A stretch of 64,000 bases of DNA from Desulfobacteraceae bacterium (GCA_003599575.1 QZKV01000065.1:62001-126000); one strand, 5' to 3'; counted from the stretch's first letter, positions 19,881-30,351 are shown. The notes: generated by a model not told the origin, from the letters alone. Made by a program: numbers and translations.

Positions 19881-21050
19881 ATGGAATTCAAAAACAACTG
19901 TGATCCCATTTACCGCCTCACCCACGATGATAAAGAGATCGTTCTAGTGGGCACGGCCCACGTATCCAAAACAAGCGTCGATCTTGTCAAAGAGGTCATC
20001 GAGCAGGAAAAGCCCGATTCGGTCTGCGTGGAATTGTGCGCAGGCCGCTTTCAGACTTTGCGCCAGCATGAAAGCTGGCAGCAGATGGACATCATCAAGG
20101 TCATCAAAGAGAAAAAAGCGTTTTTACTGCTCTCCAATTTGATTTTAGCCGCTTTTCAAAAACGCATCGCCGCCAAGTTGGAAATCCGGCCGGGACAGGA
20201 GATGATCCAGGCGATCGAATCGGCGGAGCAAAACGGTGCGGCGGTCCACCTGGCAGACCGTGATGTGCGGATCACCCTGGGGCGCACCTGGCGCCAGATG
20301 GGCTGGTGGGCGCGCATCAAATTGGTTTTTCAACTGCTGATCTCTTTCGGCGATGTGGAGGAAATCAAGGCTGAAGAGATCGAGCGCCTCAAGCAGCAGG
20401 ATATGCTCGAGTCGATCCTGGCCGAGGTGGGCCGGTCGCTGCCCACATTGCGCAAAACCTTGATCGACGAGCGTGACCAATACCTTGCTGCCAAAATTCG
20501 AACGGCACCGGGTCGCAAAATCGTCGCCGTGGTGGGCGCCGGTCATGTTCCCGGGATTCGCCACTACTGGGATCAGTCCATTGACCTGGGGCCCCTGGAA
20601 GTTCTGCCGCCTAGAAGTCGTTGGGTGAAGGTGATTCAATGGGCCATTCCTATGATCATTATATGCTTGCTGGTATTCGGCTTTTACAAGGGCGGCAAGG
20701 AAGTTGGCACCGGCATGGTGATCTGGTGGATCGGCGCTAACGGGATGCTGGCAGGCTTGGGAGCGCTGGCCGCCTTGGCTCATCCGCTCACCATTATTTC
20801 TTCAATGCTGGCGGCGCCGCTGACCTCGCTCAATCCAATGATTGCCGCAGGCTGGGTTTCGGGCCTGGTCGAAGCATTCTCGCGCAAGCCTCAGGTAAAG
20901 GATTTTGAGCATCTCCAGGAGGATATACAAACAGTACGCGGGTTTTGGCACAATAAGGTGACCCGCATTCTGCTGGTGGTGGCCTTTACCAACCTGGGGA
21001 GCACGGTGGGAACGTTTGTGGCCTTTCCGATGATGATGAAAGCCCTGTAA
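19881..21050 (+). CDS. TraB/GumN-family membrane protein
   Basis: A 389-residue protein of the TraB (PrgY/Tiki-like) family, predicted to be metal-dependent proteases or their relatives. The signature GTAHVS is near residue 27, CVELCAGR near 52, and the second glycine motif VGAGHVPG near 218. The last 150 residues contain about four hydrophobic helices, so the protein is membrane-bound. The function in bacteria is poorly known. The nearest GAGGT is about 15 bases from the ATG, so translation signals are weak, but the N-terminus aligns with the family start. Confidence 0.85.
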   Translation: MEFKNNCDPIYRLTHDDKEIVLVGTAHVSKTSVDLVKEVIEQEKPDSVCVELCAGRFQTLRQHESWQQMDIIKVIKEKKAFLLLSNLILAAFQKRIAAKLEIRPGQEMIQAIESAEQNGAAVHLADRDVRITLGRTWRQMGWWARIKLVFQLLISFGDVEEIKAEEIERLKQQDMLESILAEVGRSLPTLRKTLIDERDQYLAAKIRTAPGRKIVAVVGAGHVPGIRHYWDQSIDLGPLEVLPPRSRWVKVIQWAIPMIIICLLVFGFYKGGKEVGTGMVIWWIGANGMLAGLGALAALAHPLTIISSMLAAPLTSLNPMIAAGWVSGLVEAFSRKPQVKDFEHLQEDIQTVRGFWHNKVTRILLVVAFTNLGSTVGTFVAFPMMMKAL

Positions 21051-21098
21051 GGTTTATCAGGCAGCCACGTTTTGGTAAGAGCATCGAGCTCAGGCGCG

Positions 21099-21128
21099 CC
21101 AATTCGCGCAGTGCGGTGCGCGCGTTGG
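21099..21128. terminator. Hairpin between convergent traB-like gene and purN
   Basis: A 12-bp stem (one mismatch, one G-U) with a 6-base loop lies between two convergent genes. No T-run follows on either strand, so intrinsic termination is uncertain. Confidence 0.35.
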
Positions 21129-21205
21129 TACGTCGTCCAGTAGATGAAACTCACCGGGATATGAGATTATCTCCGGCGTCCTCACTTTGATTTCCAGAGA
21201 CCCCT

Positions 21206-22012
21206 TCATTTCTCAGCCGCCTGGACGATCTTGACGACCCGGCGCTGAATCACCCGGCCATCATCCAAGGTATAGGTCATCAATACCGTCTGCAGGCGAT
21301 TTTCAGCGAACAGCTGGATGCATTCCGGGTAGAGCTGCCACTCCAGGGCCAAGCCCTTTTGCTTGACGCTGTCCAGAGTATCATCCTCCGCAATGGGAAA
21401 AGATTTCTGGCCGATGATGGGACCGGAATCCTCTCCGTAATCGATGAAATGCACTGTACAGCCGCCGATTTTACACCCATAGCGGAAAGTATCGCCATAG
21501 CCGTCCACACCGGCAAAGGCGGGCAGCAGGGCCGGATGAATGTTCATGATGCGAGGGTCGGCCGGATCATTATTGAAACGGTCGATAAAATACGGGCTCA
21601 GATTGCGCATAAAACCGGCCAGGATAAGCAGATCGGGGCGAAAAAACGCTATTTTCTGCAGCAATTCAGCCTCTATGATGGCGCGTGTGGTGATAAACGC
21701 TTCGACTTTCTGCCTGGGTGTTTCCGGGCCGAACAAATTTTGCTTCTGCCATAGTTCATCCAGATCGAAATCGGCCGGAAGAATCAGGGTTCCGGGCGCC
21801 TCCTGATACTGCCGGATAATTGCGCCATAACCGCTAACGAAAGAAGCAATGCCGTGCCGATGCGCCCGCTCAAGGCCCGTCACGCCCGCCTTGTCCGATC
21901 CGACAAAAACCACCTGGCCGTCAATCCGGTTAGATTCGCAGGCGTCAATAATCGCCTGCAGATTGGTGCCGCTGCCGGAAATAAGCGCGCCGATACGTAT
22001 TTTGCGGGCCAT
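21206..22012 (-). CDS. purN: Phosphoribosylglycinamide formyltransferase, long form
   Basis: Third step of purine synthesis, transferring a formyl group to GAR. It is 268 residues, against about 210 for E. coli PurN. The start at 22012 (MARKIRIGALISGSGTN) has AAAGGAGC upstream. The catalytic NIHPALLP motif and HFIDYGEDSGPIIGQ (catalytic Asp) are present. An extra segment of about 35 residues (roughly 68-105, DFDLDELWQKQNLF...) is inserted before the SxxPDLLILAGFMR region. The C-terminus is also extended by about 20 residues. Confidence 0.88.
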   Translation of the reverse strand: MARKIRIGALISGSGTNLQAIIDACESNRIDGQVVFVGSDKAGVTGLERAHRHGIASFVSGYGAIIRQYQEAPGTLILPADFDLDELWQKQNLFGPETPRQKVEAFITTRAIIEAELLQKIAFFRPDLLILAGFMRNLSPYFIDRFNNDPADPRIMNIHPALLPAFAGVDGYGDTFRYGCKIGGCTVHFIDYGEDSGPIIGQKSFPIAEDDTLDSVKQKGLALEWQLYPECIQLFAENRLQTVLMTYTLDDGRVIQRRVVKIVQAAEK

Positions 22013-22220
22013 CTGCTGCTCCTTTGTGTGAGCGAAATTGCTCATGCGCTGTATAATGGTGCTGCAGACTTGGGTACCAAAACCGCCGCAGACTGTCAAA
22101 GGGATCAATCAACGACATAATTTCTGCATTCACCAGGAAACCTGGCAATCCTGTCTAAAGCAAACCACGACAATGCCGATATACCATAAAGACCCATACA
22201 TCGGAGTGGATGGCTGCTAA

Positions 22221-23438
22221 ATGGATGCCTATGTTGCGCGTCAGCCGATTTTCAATCGCCGCAAAAAAATTTTCGGTTACGAATTGCTGTTTCGGAACGC
22301 CAAGGCCAAATACGTCCCCGATATCGACGGCGATACGGCCACCTCGACTGTTCTGGGCAACAGCTTTTTCAACATCGGCATGGACAACCTCATCGACGGC
22401 AAAAAGTCATTCATCAACTTCACGCAAAACCTGATCCTCCAGAAAGTGCCGATGCTTCTGCCCAGTAAGGAAACGGTCGTGGAAATTCTGGAAGACGTGG
22501 AACCCACGCCGGAATTGCTCAATGTCTGCCGCGAGATGGCTCAAAAGGGCTATACCATCGCCCTGGATGATTTTACCTATTCGCCCAAGCTCAGGCCCTT
22601 GATCGAAATAGCCAACATCATCAAATTCGATTTCCGCTCCAACTCGGCGGATGAGATTCAGGTCTATTTGAGCAAAATTCAACGGCACTCCAAATTGAGT
22701 ATTTTGGCCGAGAAGATCGAAAGCTACGATGAGTACAAAAAGGCCAGGGAAATGGGGTTTGACTATTTCCAGGGCTTCTTCTTCTGCAAACCCGAACTGA
22801 TCAAGGGCAAGGATATCTCGGGCTCGCAAATGAACCTGCTGCAAATCATGGTTGAAGTCAACCAGCCCGATTTCAATTTCGCCAACCTCGAAAAGCTGAT
22901 CGCCCCTGATGTTGCTCTCTCCTACAAATTGTTGCGTTACATCAATTCCGCCTACTTCGCCAAAGCCCAGGATATAGCCTCCATTCAGCAGGCCCTGGTT
23001 TACATGGGCGAGGCCGAGATCCGCCGTTTCGTATCGCTTGTGGCCATGTCCAATCTGGCCAAAGGCAAACCCGAAGAACTGATCCGCGCTGCATGTATTC
23101 GCGCCAAATTCTGTGAGCTTTTGGGCGGCGTCACGCCATGGCCGGCGAAACCGGCCGAGCTGTTCATGCTGGGCATGTTTTCCCTGATCAATGCCATTTT
23201 GGATCAGCCCATGGAGCGGATCATGAAGGACCTGCCCCTGGCCCAAACCATCAAAAACGCCCTGGTCCACCGCAAGGGGCAGCTGATCGGATACCTCGGT
23301 TTGATCGAATACTACGAAAAAGGCCAATTCGGCTTGATGAGCCGCGTGGCCAATGCGCTGGGCATCCTCCCGGCCACTTTTCCCAAGCTGTACAATCAAG
23401 CCTGTCAATGGGCCAACAGCTTTCCCGCCCCAGAGTAA
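22221..23438 (+). CDS. EAL-HDOD (YuxH-like) signalling protein
   Basis: A 405-residue two-domain protein. Residues 1-200 are a degenerate EAL domain: YELLFRN replaces the EAL motif, while TVVEILEDV, ALDDF and AEKIES are retained. Residues 205-400 are an HDOD domain. The degenerate motif suggests c-di-GMP is bound or not used, rather than hydrolysed. Such proteins are usually signalling scaffolds for motility or stress. It is convergent with the MCP gene, with a 16-bp gap. Confidence 0.87.
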   Translation: MDAYVARQPIFNRRKKIFGYELLFRNAKAKYVPDIDGDTATSTVLGNSFFNIGMDNLIDGKKSFINFTQNLILQKVPMLLPSKETVVEILEDVEPTPELLNVCREMAQKGYTIALDDFTYSPKLRPLIEIANIIKFDFRSNSADEIQVYLSKIQRHSKLSILAEKIESYDEYKKAREMGFDYFQGFFFCKPELIKGKDISGSQMNLLQIMVEVNQPDFNFANLEKLIAPDVALSYKLLRYINSAYFAKAQDIASIQQALVYMGEAEIRRFVSLVAMSNLAKGKPEELIRAACIRAKFCELLGGVTPWPAKPAELFMLGMFSLINAILDQPMERIMKDLPLAQTIKNALVHRKGQLIGYLGLIEYYEKGQFGLMSRVANALGILPATFPKLYNQACQWANSFPAPE

Positions 23439-23454
23439 GGCCCACTGCTGCAGC

Positions 23455-25557
23455 TTAGATTTTGAAACGGTCCATCATTTGCCGCAACCGGTTGGAAAGG
23501 CGGGTCAGTGCCATCGTACTCTGGTTGGCCTTGGCGCTGCTCTCCGATATCTCACCAGCCTGCTGATTGACCTCGTTGAGATCCTTGGCGATCTCCACCG
23601 ATACGGTTGAATTTTGCCCGATATTCCCGGTGACCTCCTGAATCTTCTGGGAAGCCAGAGAGATATTACTGGCGATTTCTCTGGTGGTCACCGCTTGCTC
23701 CTCCACGGCCGATGCAATGGTGGAGACGATTTCGTTGACGCCGTAGATCACTTTCGAGATCTGCTCGATCTCGGTTACCGTTACACCGGTGGTGTCTTGA
23801 ATGCCCTCGATTCTTTTTTTGATTTCATGCGTGGCCCCGGCGGTTTGCCTGGCCAGCTCTTTGATTTCATTGGCCACGACGGCAAAACCTTTACCGGCTT
23901 CACCGGCGCGGGCCGCCTCGATAGTGGCATTAAGGGCCAACAAATTGGTTTGTTCGGATATCTCCGTGATCGCTTCCGTGACCGTGCCGATCTCCTGGGC
24001 CGCCCTGCCGAGCTCATGCACCTTGCTGGACGTATTGGCGGTCTGGGAAACGGCCTCGGCCGTTACACTGCGCGCCCTTTCCGAATTTAGAGCGATTTCA
24101 TTGACCGTAGCGGTCATCTCTTCCGTGGCCGTCGCCACCATATTGATGTTGGCGGAGGCTTCTTCCATTGCCGCGGACACGGAGGTCATTTTCGTGCTCA
24201 TCTCGCCGGTCGCGGAGGCCACTGTGCTGGCTTTTGCGGCCATGATATCGGCGCCCTGCGACATCCGTTCGGATAGCTTTGACAAATCGGCCGTGGAACT
24301 GTTCAATTCGGCCGCATTTTGCACGATGTTCTGAATCATCGCCTGCAGCTTTTCGACAAATTCATTGAAGCAGGCGGCCAACTTGGCAATTTCGTCATTG
24401 CCTTTGACTTCCAATCGCCGGGTCAAATTGCCTTCGCCTTTGGAAATGTCCGTCAATCCATCCACAATTTTCAATATGGGCCGGGTCATGGAATTGGAGA
24501 AAAACAGTACCAAGGGCAGAATCAACAGCATACATGCCAAATACACCAGGGCGAGCAGCCGGAAAATCTGCCAGACGTTTTCCTTTACACGTTGTTTGGA
24601 ATTAAGGGCTGCTATGGCGCCCGCCTGGCCCCTGGGTCCGGACAGCGGCAAAACGCCTTGAAAGAATCCGCCGCTTTCAAAATCGACTTCATTCAATATT
24701 ACCGGCTGTTGCTCCAACGCCCGGCCTTGCATGGATGTTTGATCCAGATCCGCCGACAACACGGCATATTCCTTCAGATCTCCCACGCTCAGACCGCTTG
24801 AACCGAACAAATTGATTTTTGTACCTGTCAGGTGAGACATCTTGGCGATGAAATCATGATCGAGGCGCAGGACAACCGCGGCCAATCCGAATTGTTTGTC
24901 TTGCGGTTTTCCCGAGCTGTAATCCACGCCAAACACGGGGACATTGGCCGTTATACAGACAAACTGTTCGATGGTATCGAAAAACAGGTGTTCCTTTTTC
25001 GGCAGTTCCCCCGAAAATCGCGTCACAAGTTTCAATTCGTCCAGCGAATCGGTCTGCCATGCTTCGGGTTCGATTTGCTCACCCGCTGCCAGGCGCACGT
25101 GCCGGAAAGACTGTTTGGGACCGAACAAGCGGTAACCCGCCCAGTAACCATCCTTGCGATTGGCAAAAAAAGCAATCAGGTCTCCGTCGATATCATAGAT
25201 GGACAATGAAGAAACCTGCCCGGCCATCCCGATCTGGGCAAGGACGTTCACCATCTCCTCATACGTGCTTCTGGTCAAACCCGTATCGGTGCTCCCTTTG
25301 GACTCGTAGACGTACTTCACCTTGGCATCCATTCCATCCGCGGTTGCTGCCTGGCGTCCGAAGGAGATCAGGTTTTGCTGTTTGGTTGTCAGATCGTCAC
25401 GAATGATGGTGAGCGCTTTTTCGAGCAGCTCGTTCGACGCATTGCGGCTCTGCCTTTTAATGATGGTGGACACCACGGACGTGGAAAGGATCATGACCAG
25501 CACGACCATGCCCAAACTCCCAAGGATCATTTTCATTTTAAGCGTCACCCTGCTCAT
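23455..25557 (-). CDS. Methyl-accepting chemotaxis protein
   Basis: A 700-residue transmembrane receptor. The start at 25557 is set by AGGAGG 8 bases upstream; the open frame running on to 25908 encodes low-complexity sequence and was rejected. TM1 is about 9-30, then a Cache-like periplasmic sensor (about 35-320), TM2 about 335-360, a HAMP domain beginning [15 protein letters not shown], and the signalling hairpin with [25 protein letters not shown] ligand cannot be read from the sequence. No other che gene is nearby. Confidence 0.93.
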   Translation of the reverse strand: MSRVTLKMKMILGSLGMVVLVMILSTSVVSTIIKRQSRNASNELLEKALTIIRDDLTTKQQNLISFGRQAATADGMDAKVKYVYESKGSTDTGLTRSTYEEMVNVLAQIGMAGQVSSLSIYDIDGDLIAFFANRKDGYWAGYRLFGPKQSFRHVRLAAGEQIEPEAWQTDSLDELKLVTRFSGELPKKEHLFFDTIEQFVCITANVPVFGVDYSSGKPQDKQFGLAAVVLRLDHDFIAKMSHLTGTKINLFGSSGLSVGDLKEYAVLSADLDQTSMQGRALEQQPVILNEVDFESGGFFQGVLPLSGPRGQAGAIAALNSKQRVKENVWQIFRLLALVYLACMLLILPLVLFFSNSMTRPILKIVDGLTDISKGEGNLTRRLEVKGNDEIAKLAACFNEFVEKLQAMIQNIVQNAAELNSSTADLSKLSERMSQGADIMAAKASTVASATGEMSTKMTSVSAAMEEASANINMVATATEEMTATVNEIALNSERARSVTAEAVSQTANTSSKVHELGRAAQEIGTVTEAITEISEQTNLLALNATIEAARAGEAGKGFAVVANEIKELARQTAGATHEIKKRIEGIQDTTGVTVTEIEQISKVIYGVNEIVSTIASAVEEQAVTTREIASNISLASQKIQEVTGNIGQNSTVSVEIAKDLNEVNQQAGEISESSAKANQSTMALTRLSNRLRQMMDRFKI

Positions 25558-25752
25558 GAACAACGCCTCCTCAAATGTGGGTTGAATGATCTCACCTCCT
25601 GAACAGGATCGGTTTTCATTTTGCCGCAGGTACATGGATCGGTAGAAACCTTCGGGTGGCGGATGCAACAATTCTATCGGCCTTTTCGTGAAATCTTTGA
25701 GTTTTTTACTGCGGCCTTGAATTTTCTCAGGACTGCTGTCTGAAAAATACGA

Positions 25753-25783
25753 TCGGAGCCGGAATCTGAACCGGAATCGAAAG
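25753..25783. repeat. Dispersed GATTCCG-type repeat, copy in MCP/trxA gap
   Basis: Two near-identical words, GGAGCCGGAATCTGAA and ACCGGAATCGAAAGG, lie in the 350-bp divergent gap 25558-25908. Apart from this repeat and the trxA promoter I see nothing in that gap. It belongs to the intergenic repeat family described in the findings. Confidence 0.5.
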
Positions 25784-25839
25784 GATTGTCTCGGTTCCTG
25801 GCCAGGGCGAAGCCAAAGCTGACCAAAGCTGCACTTGTG

Positions 25840-25868
25840 TTGACAACCCGGAGGCTTCATATTATTTT
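25840..25868 (+). promoter_or_regulatory. Putative trxA promoter
   Basis: TTGACA (25840-25845), 17 bases, TATTTT (25863-25868), 40 bases before the thioredoxin start. Confidence 0.5.
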
Positions 25869-25908
25869 GGCACTTTAACGTAACTGCCGGCAGAAAGGAC
25901 CATAGCAT

Positions 25909-26235
25909 ATGTCAAAAGGGATTCCGGATATAAGTGACAGCAGCTTTGACAGTGAAATCTTGAACGCGGACAAACCCGCCGTCGTTGACTTTTGGGCGCC
26001 GTGGTGCGGCCCGTGCAAAGCCATCGGGCCGGTCATCGAAGATCTTGCCGGCACTTACGGCCATCAAGTCAAATTCGTCAAATGCAATGTGGACGACAAT
26101 CCTGTCACACCCGGCAAGTACGGTATCAAGGCCATCCCGACGCTGATTTTTTTCAAGAACGGCAAAGTCGTCGATCAAATCACCGGCATGGTGGCCAAAT
26201 CCAAATTGGAAGACACGCTTAAGGCGATACTTTAA
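25909..26235 (+). CDS. trxA: Thioredoxin
   Basis: Cytoplasmic disulfide reductase of 108 residues. The active site is WCGPCK with C33 and C36, preceded by VVDFWAPW and followed by the cis-proline segment [17 protein letters not shown] lies 9 bases before the ATG. It stands alone after its own promoter; a hairpin with a T-run follows at about 26270-26306. Confidence 0.97.
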   Translation: MSKGIPDISDSSFDSEILNADKPAVVDFWAPWCGPCKAIGPVIEDLAGTYGHQVKFVKCNVDDNPVTPGKYGIKAIPTLIFFKNGKVVDQITGMVAKSKLEDTLKAIL

Positions 26236-26269
26236 TCTTGTATTCCCGCCATTATTTTCATCCCGAATG

Positions 26270-26306
26270 CAGCGGCAGCCGCTTCCGGAGACAGCCGTTT
26301 TTTTTT
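26270..26306 (+). terminator. Probable terminator after trxA
   Basis: A GC-rich stretch that can pair CGGC with GCCG (weak, interrupted stem) runs into nine consecutive T (26298-26306). Confidence 0.45.
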
Positions 26307-26356
26307 GCGCATGCCGGTTCCGCGGCTGATCTGCGGCCGTGCTGCAGGAAATCATC

Positions 26357-27031
26357 ATGAAGATCAAAATCCTGTTAGTGCCTGTCGTGCTGATGACCGC
26401 CCTCTTCTTTTACGGATGTGCCTGGTTTGGGAAGGCCGACCAGGACAAGCCGGCGCAGCAATTGGTACAGGAAGGCGTGGAGGCATACGACAGCGGAAAC
26501 TACAAAGATGCCCTGGACGCTTTTGGTCAACTCAAGGATTGGTATCCCTTCAGCAAATATGCCATTTTGGCAGAGCTCAAGATTGCCGACGCCCACTACC
26601 ACCTGGAGGAGTATCCGGAGGCTGTGGCCGCCTACGAAGAATTCGAACGGCTGCACCCGCGCAACGAGGCTGCCCCTTATGTGATCTATCAGATCGGGCG
26701 TTGTTATTTCGAACAGATCGACACCATAGACCGCGATCAAGGCGCTGCTCAGAAAGCTTTGGAAACGTTCCGCCGGCTGATGCGTCAATATCCGCACGAT
26801 CCTTATGCCCAACGGGCCAGCGATCATATCGTGCGCTGTTTGCAAAATCTCGCCGGACATGAGTTTCACATAGGCCGTTTTTACTTCAAGCAAAAGCAGT
26901 ATGCCGCTGCATTACATCGCTTTCTGACGGTCATTCATCAATACCCCGATGTGGGCTATCACGACTTGGCCCTGCAATATATCGCCGCATGCGAGTCCTA
27001 TAAGCCGACAGACCACCGGATCGCCAATTAA
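26357..27031 (+). CDS. bamD: Outer membrane assembly lipoprotein BamD
   Basis: A TPR lipoprotein of the BAM complex that helps insert beta-barrel proteins; 224 residues. The start ATG 26357 has AGGA 7 bases upstream. The signal ends in the lipobox LFFYGC. TPR-like repeats follow from about residue 35, with the characteristic DALDAFGQLKDWYPFSKYA and QYPHDPYAQRASD segments. rpmB follows 85 bp downstream. Confidence 0.92.
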   Translation: MKIKILLVPVVLMTALFFYGCAWFGKADQDKPAQQLVQEGVEAYDSGNYKDALDAFGQLKDWYPFSKYAILAELKIADAHYHLEEYPEAVAAYEEFERLHPRNEAAPYVIYQIGRCYFEQIDTIDRDQGAAQKALETFRRLMRQYPHDPYAQRASDHIVRCLQNLAGHEFHIGRFYFKQKQYAAALHRFLTVIHQYPDVGYHDLALQYIAACESYKPTDHRIAN

Positions 27032-27116
27032 AAAAAGGTTTACAGATTGCCGGAAAGGATGTATGGAGTGCTTTTTATTTTGAGCAAGTGCATTCGATTC
27101 CAGTGGAGACCCGAAA

Positions 27117-27308
27117 ATGGCCAAAGAATGTGAGATCTGCGGGAAAAAACCAATGGTCGGCAGTCACGTAAGCCATGCCCACAATGTGACCAAACGCCGT
27201 TTCAAACCCAATTTGCAGCGGGTGCGCGCCGTGTGTGACGGACAGACCCGGAAAATTGTGGTCTGCACCAGCTGCATCAAAGCCGGACGGGTGGTCAAGG
27301 CCGCCTGA
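27117..27308 (+). CDS. rpmB: 50S ribosomal protein L28
   Basis: Ribosomal protein of 63 residues, with the typical [17 protein letters not shown] and a [15 protein letters not shown] end. Two CxxC pairs (CEIC and CTSC) show it is the zinc-binding (C+) form. GGAG lies 8 bases upstream of the ATG. The 238 bases to the next gene show no clear terminator or gene. Confidence 0.96.
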   Translation: MAKECEICGKKPMVGSHVSHAHNVTKRRFKPNLQRVRAVCDGQTRKIVVCTSCIKAGRVVKAA

Positions 27309-27546
27309 CACACTACAAATCCCTTCCTGAACGCGTCCACTGCCGATTCATTCCCGGTCGACGGAGAATAAGTTCATAGGTCTCATTTTTTTCGGTCACC
27401 TTCGAGATCCCTGGGTCTTGGGAAGCTACTTCTTCCTTCGGTCGAAATGACTCGGCATTTTTCTTTTATCCGTCCATCAACAGGGTAGGCTCGCTCAGCA
27501 CCGCGCCGATTAACTACCCTTACCCGATGGGAAATTTCTTTTCTTA

Positions 27547-29142
27547 TCAACGCGCCGTGGCGCGCGGGTTGGGCCAGGCCAGCTCAATGCCGATGGTTTC
27601 GACCAGCAGGCGTTGAAAATCTGCCAGGTGCCCGGGGGTGTTGCGAACCTGCCGCGGTAACAGGCCCTTGCGCAAACAAAAGGCAGCCAGCGCGCCGGCC
27701 GCCTCCCCGATGTTCCATTCGACCGGATGGAGCCGATAACAGCCATTGGTGATGTGGGTGGTGCCGATATTCTTGCAGGCGGGCAGCATGTTTTCCACCC
27801 TGATCGGGATCAGCGCACCCAAAGGAATCTGGAATGGCCAACTGCCGATATCGACGTACGCGCGCAGGCGTGTGCTCGGGTGCAGATCGATGCGATAGCT
27901 GCCGATCCCCACGCTGTCAGGGAAGAATTCAGCCCCTTGCAGCGGTTCGCGCGCCAACACACCCACGTGCTGTTCCAGGATCGTAAATTCTGCCCGAAGG
28001 CGCCGGCTTTCGCGCACATAAACATGTTTGGCCAAGCCGTCCATCGTTTCCACCACATCGTTTCGCAGGCGCAGTCCGCGATATCCATATCCGCCGTCGT
28101 GCCGCGGCGCTTCCGTCTGCATCCAGTAAAGCAGTGATAGGCTGAGTTGACGTGCGCTTTCCAGGTGGCGGCGCTTTTCTTCATTGGGAACGCCGACCAG
28201 CGGACCCAGCCAATAATCGTTCTGCGGCCAATTAACCAGAGTGATATCGCTTGGATAAATTCCGGCAGGGTAGTGGCCTTTGAAGAAGATGCGCCGGAAT
28301 TGCCACAGGTCATCGATGTCCTGATCGGTGGGGCCTTCGAAGATCGATTGACGGCGCAGATCCAGTGTGGTCGGGTCCGTAAATACCCAGCCGAGCTGTT
28401 TTTCAGGCCAGAAGTCGGCCTTATAGGCGCGCCAGAAATCATAGTCCCGCGGGCGATCGATGGTATAATCCGCGTCGGGTAAATAATCCATGGCAAAACA
28501 CCAGGTGATGGACTGTTGATCGAGCGGGTCGGGATCGCCGGGCAGTGCATGCAGCTCTCCTGTCTGGGCCCGGCTTTCGGCGCCGAGCACGTGTTCGGCG
28601 CCGGCCATGGGCAGCAAGTCTCCCAATTCAGTTGCATCCAGGACCAAGGGCGCGCGGATGACGGTCTTTTCCCTGGTGATTGTATCGTGCAAATGCACCG
28701 CCTGCACCTTGTCGCCATCCATTTCAACGCCGACGGGCCGGTGACGCAGCATGATCTCCAGCAGTTTGCCCGACATATAAGGGGCCAGCAAGGCCCTCAT
28801 CGCCGCAAGGGCCACCCTGGGTTCATGACAGAGCGGACTGACATGGCCTTTGCCGGGATTCAAGCGCGGATTGAAACGCGCTTCAGGCAGAAGCGGATAA
28901 TAGCGACGGTAGTATTCGCGGATATTTCTGCGCAACAAATCGTATGTGGCGGTACGTCCGGTGCCTTCAATCCAGGGATGTTCATCGGGCGGGACGGCCT
29001 GGGCGGTCAGTTGTCCGCCGATCCAGTCGGTCTCCTCCGTAAGGATGACCCTTTTTCCCAGGCGCAGTGCGGAAAGAGCCCCAGCCACGCCGCCGAGCCC
29101 GCCGCCCACAATGAGGATATCGGTCTCTTGTTCATGCCGCAT
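27547..29142 (-). CDS. FAD-dependent oxidoreductase
   Basis: A 531-residue flavoprotein of the FAD_oxidored family (PF12831 type). The dinucleotide-binding motif ILIVGGGLGGVAGALSALRLG is at residues 9-29, then TEETDWIGGQLTAQ, and the late segment MLPACKNIGTTHITNGCYRLHP is typical of that family. It has no signal peptide. AAAGG lies 7 bases before the ATG. It follows the pyruvyl-transferase-like gene by 93 bp on the same strand, so they probably share a transcript. The substrate is unknown; such proteins are often loosely called xanthan lyase, which should not be taken as function. Confidence 0.83.
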   Translation of the reverse strand: MRHEQETDILIVGGGLGGVAGALSALRLGKRVILTEETDWIGGQLTAQAVPPDEHPWIEGTGRTATYDLLRRNIREYYRRYYPLLPEARFNPRLNPGKGHVSPLCHEPRVALAAMRALLAPYMSGKLLEIMLRHRPVGVEMDGDKVQAVHLHDTITREKTVIRAPLVLDATELGDLLPMAGAEHVLGAESRAQTGELHALPGDPDPLDQQSITWCFAMDYLPDADYTIDRPRDYDFWRAYKADFWPEKQLGWVFTDPTTLDLRRQSIFEGPTDQDIDDLWQFRRIFFKGHYPAGIYPSDITLVNWPQNDYWLGPLVGVPNEEKRRHLESARQLSLSLLYWMQTEAPRHDGGYGYRGLRLRNDVVETMDGLAKHVYVRESRRLRAEFTILEQHVGVLAREPLQGAEFFPDSVGIGSYRIDLHPSTRLRAYVDIGSWPFQIPLGALIPIRVENMLPACKNIGTTHITNGCYRLHPVEWNIGEAAGALAAFCLRKGLLPRQVRNTPGHLADFQRLLVETIGIELAWPNPRATAR

Positions 29143-29235
29143 TGGATTGCCTTTCCCTCTTTCCTGGGCCTGTCAGGCGGGAGCAACTGCTGCCCTTTTT
29201 TCGATCCAGCGTTGCCGGCCGGCGCAGGGGCCTAT

Positions 29236-30351
29236 TTATTTGGAAAGCAAATTCATCACGACTTCGTTGTTCATGCGGGCGCGATTTTTCATCTCTTGCA
29301 GGAAGCTGTCGATGCGCGCGCTGAGCTCGTTGCGCGTTTCCCAGGCCCTGTCGATCCTGGCGATGAGTTGACCGGCGCTGATATTTTCAAATCCCAGGGT
29401 TTCGAGCCGAAGCTCTTCGAGAAATCCGCTGATCTTGGTGGCGTATGGCAGGCCCATGAAGGGGATATTCGCCAAAGCGGAGAAGATCAGAAAATGCAGC
29501 CGCATGCCGACCGCGAAATCGAAGTACTTCAGCATGGATACCAACTGGCCCGGAGAATATTCACCCTTGAGCACATTGGCCTTTTGCGCATGGCTCATCT
29601 GGGCCACCACGCCGTGACTGTGTTGAACATCGTAATTGCGCCGTTCAAGCGGAAAAAAAACCACTTCGGCATCGAACCGGTCGATCAGAAAGTCGGCCGA
29701 GTTGGCAACGAGTCGATGATAGTGCGCGATATCGATGTGCGGAGCCGCCGGCCCAAGCTCGCGAACCGACAGACCGATCAGACAACCTTCCGGGTTGAAG
29801 GCTTCGGCGCGCTGCAAATCGTCTTGGCTCAATGGCTCGGGTTCAATCAATACGGCCGGATCGGCGGTAAGCAAAACCTCGCGGGCAATGCCGATCTCCT
29901 CGAACAACTGAAGGCTCTGCCGGTCGCGCACGGTGATGATTTCAACAAGATCCATGCCTTCACGCACCCGCGAGCGTACGCCGGGATTGGTCAGCGGCCC
30001 GGCGCTGACGGCGTAAACCATTATCGGCACCCCGGCTTCATGGGCCAGAAATACTTCGCGCAGATAGGTTTCGGCCTCCGCATCATACAGGATGCCGCCG
30101 CCGCCCAGAATAAAAAGATCCAGTTTTTTGAGCACCTGAATCGTTTCGTAACGCGACAGTTCGCGCGCCTGGACAACGTGATCCGCGGCGTGATGCTTAC
30201 GCGTATTGTCGGCATCGCGCGAAAAAACCGTAATCTCGATCGGCATGGCATGCCGCAGTTGCGCGATGATAGCGGTCAGGATGGCTTCATCCCCCAGGTT
30301 GAGCCCGCCGTAGGACCCGGATATGCCGACGCGCTTTTTGGGTGGGGTCAT
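29236..30351 (-). CDS. Polysaccharide pyruvyl transferase family protein
   Basis: A 371-residue protein of the CsaB/WcaK-type family. The N-terminus GISGSYGGLNLGDEAILTAII is the family hallmark; LDLFILGGGGILYD and GMRLHFLIFSALANIPFMGLPY follow. Members transfer pyruvate ketals onto cell-surface sugars. AAAGGAG lies just upstream of the ATG. With the FAD oxidoreductase it forms a two-gene minus-strand unit of unknown purpose. Confidence 0.87.
   Translation of the reverse strand: MTPPKKRVGISGSYGGLNLGDEAILTAIIAQLRHAMPIEITVFSRDADNTRKHHAADHVVQARELSRYETIQVLKKLDLFILGGGGILYDAEAETYLREVFLAHEAGVPIMVYAVSAGPLTNPGVRSRVREGMDLVEIITVRDRQSLQLFEEIGIAREVLLTADPAVLIEPEPLSQDDLQRAEAFNPEGCLIGLSVRELGPAAPHIDIAHYHRLVANSADFLIDRFDAEVVFFPLERRNYDVQHSHGVVAQMSHAQKANVLKGEYSPGQLVSMLKYFDFAVGMRLHFLIFSALANIPFMGLPYATKISGFLEELRLETLGFENISAGQLIARIDRAWETRNELSARIDSFLQEMKNRARMNNEVVMNLLSK

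Noticed and set aside
25558..25908. N-terminal extension of the MCP frame
   Set aside because: It encodes RFRFRF-type low complexity and lies upstream of an AGGAGG site at the true start 25557.
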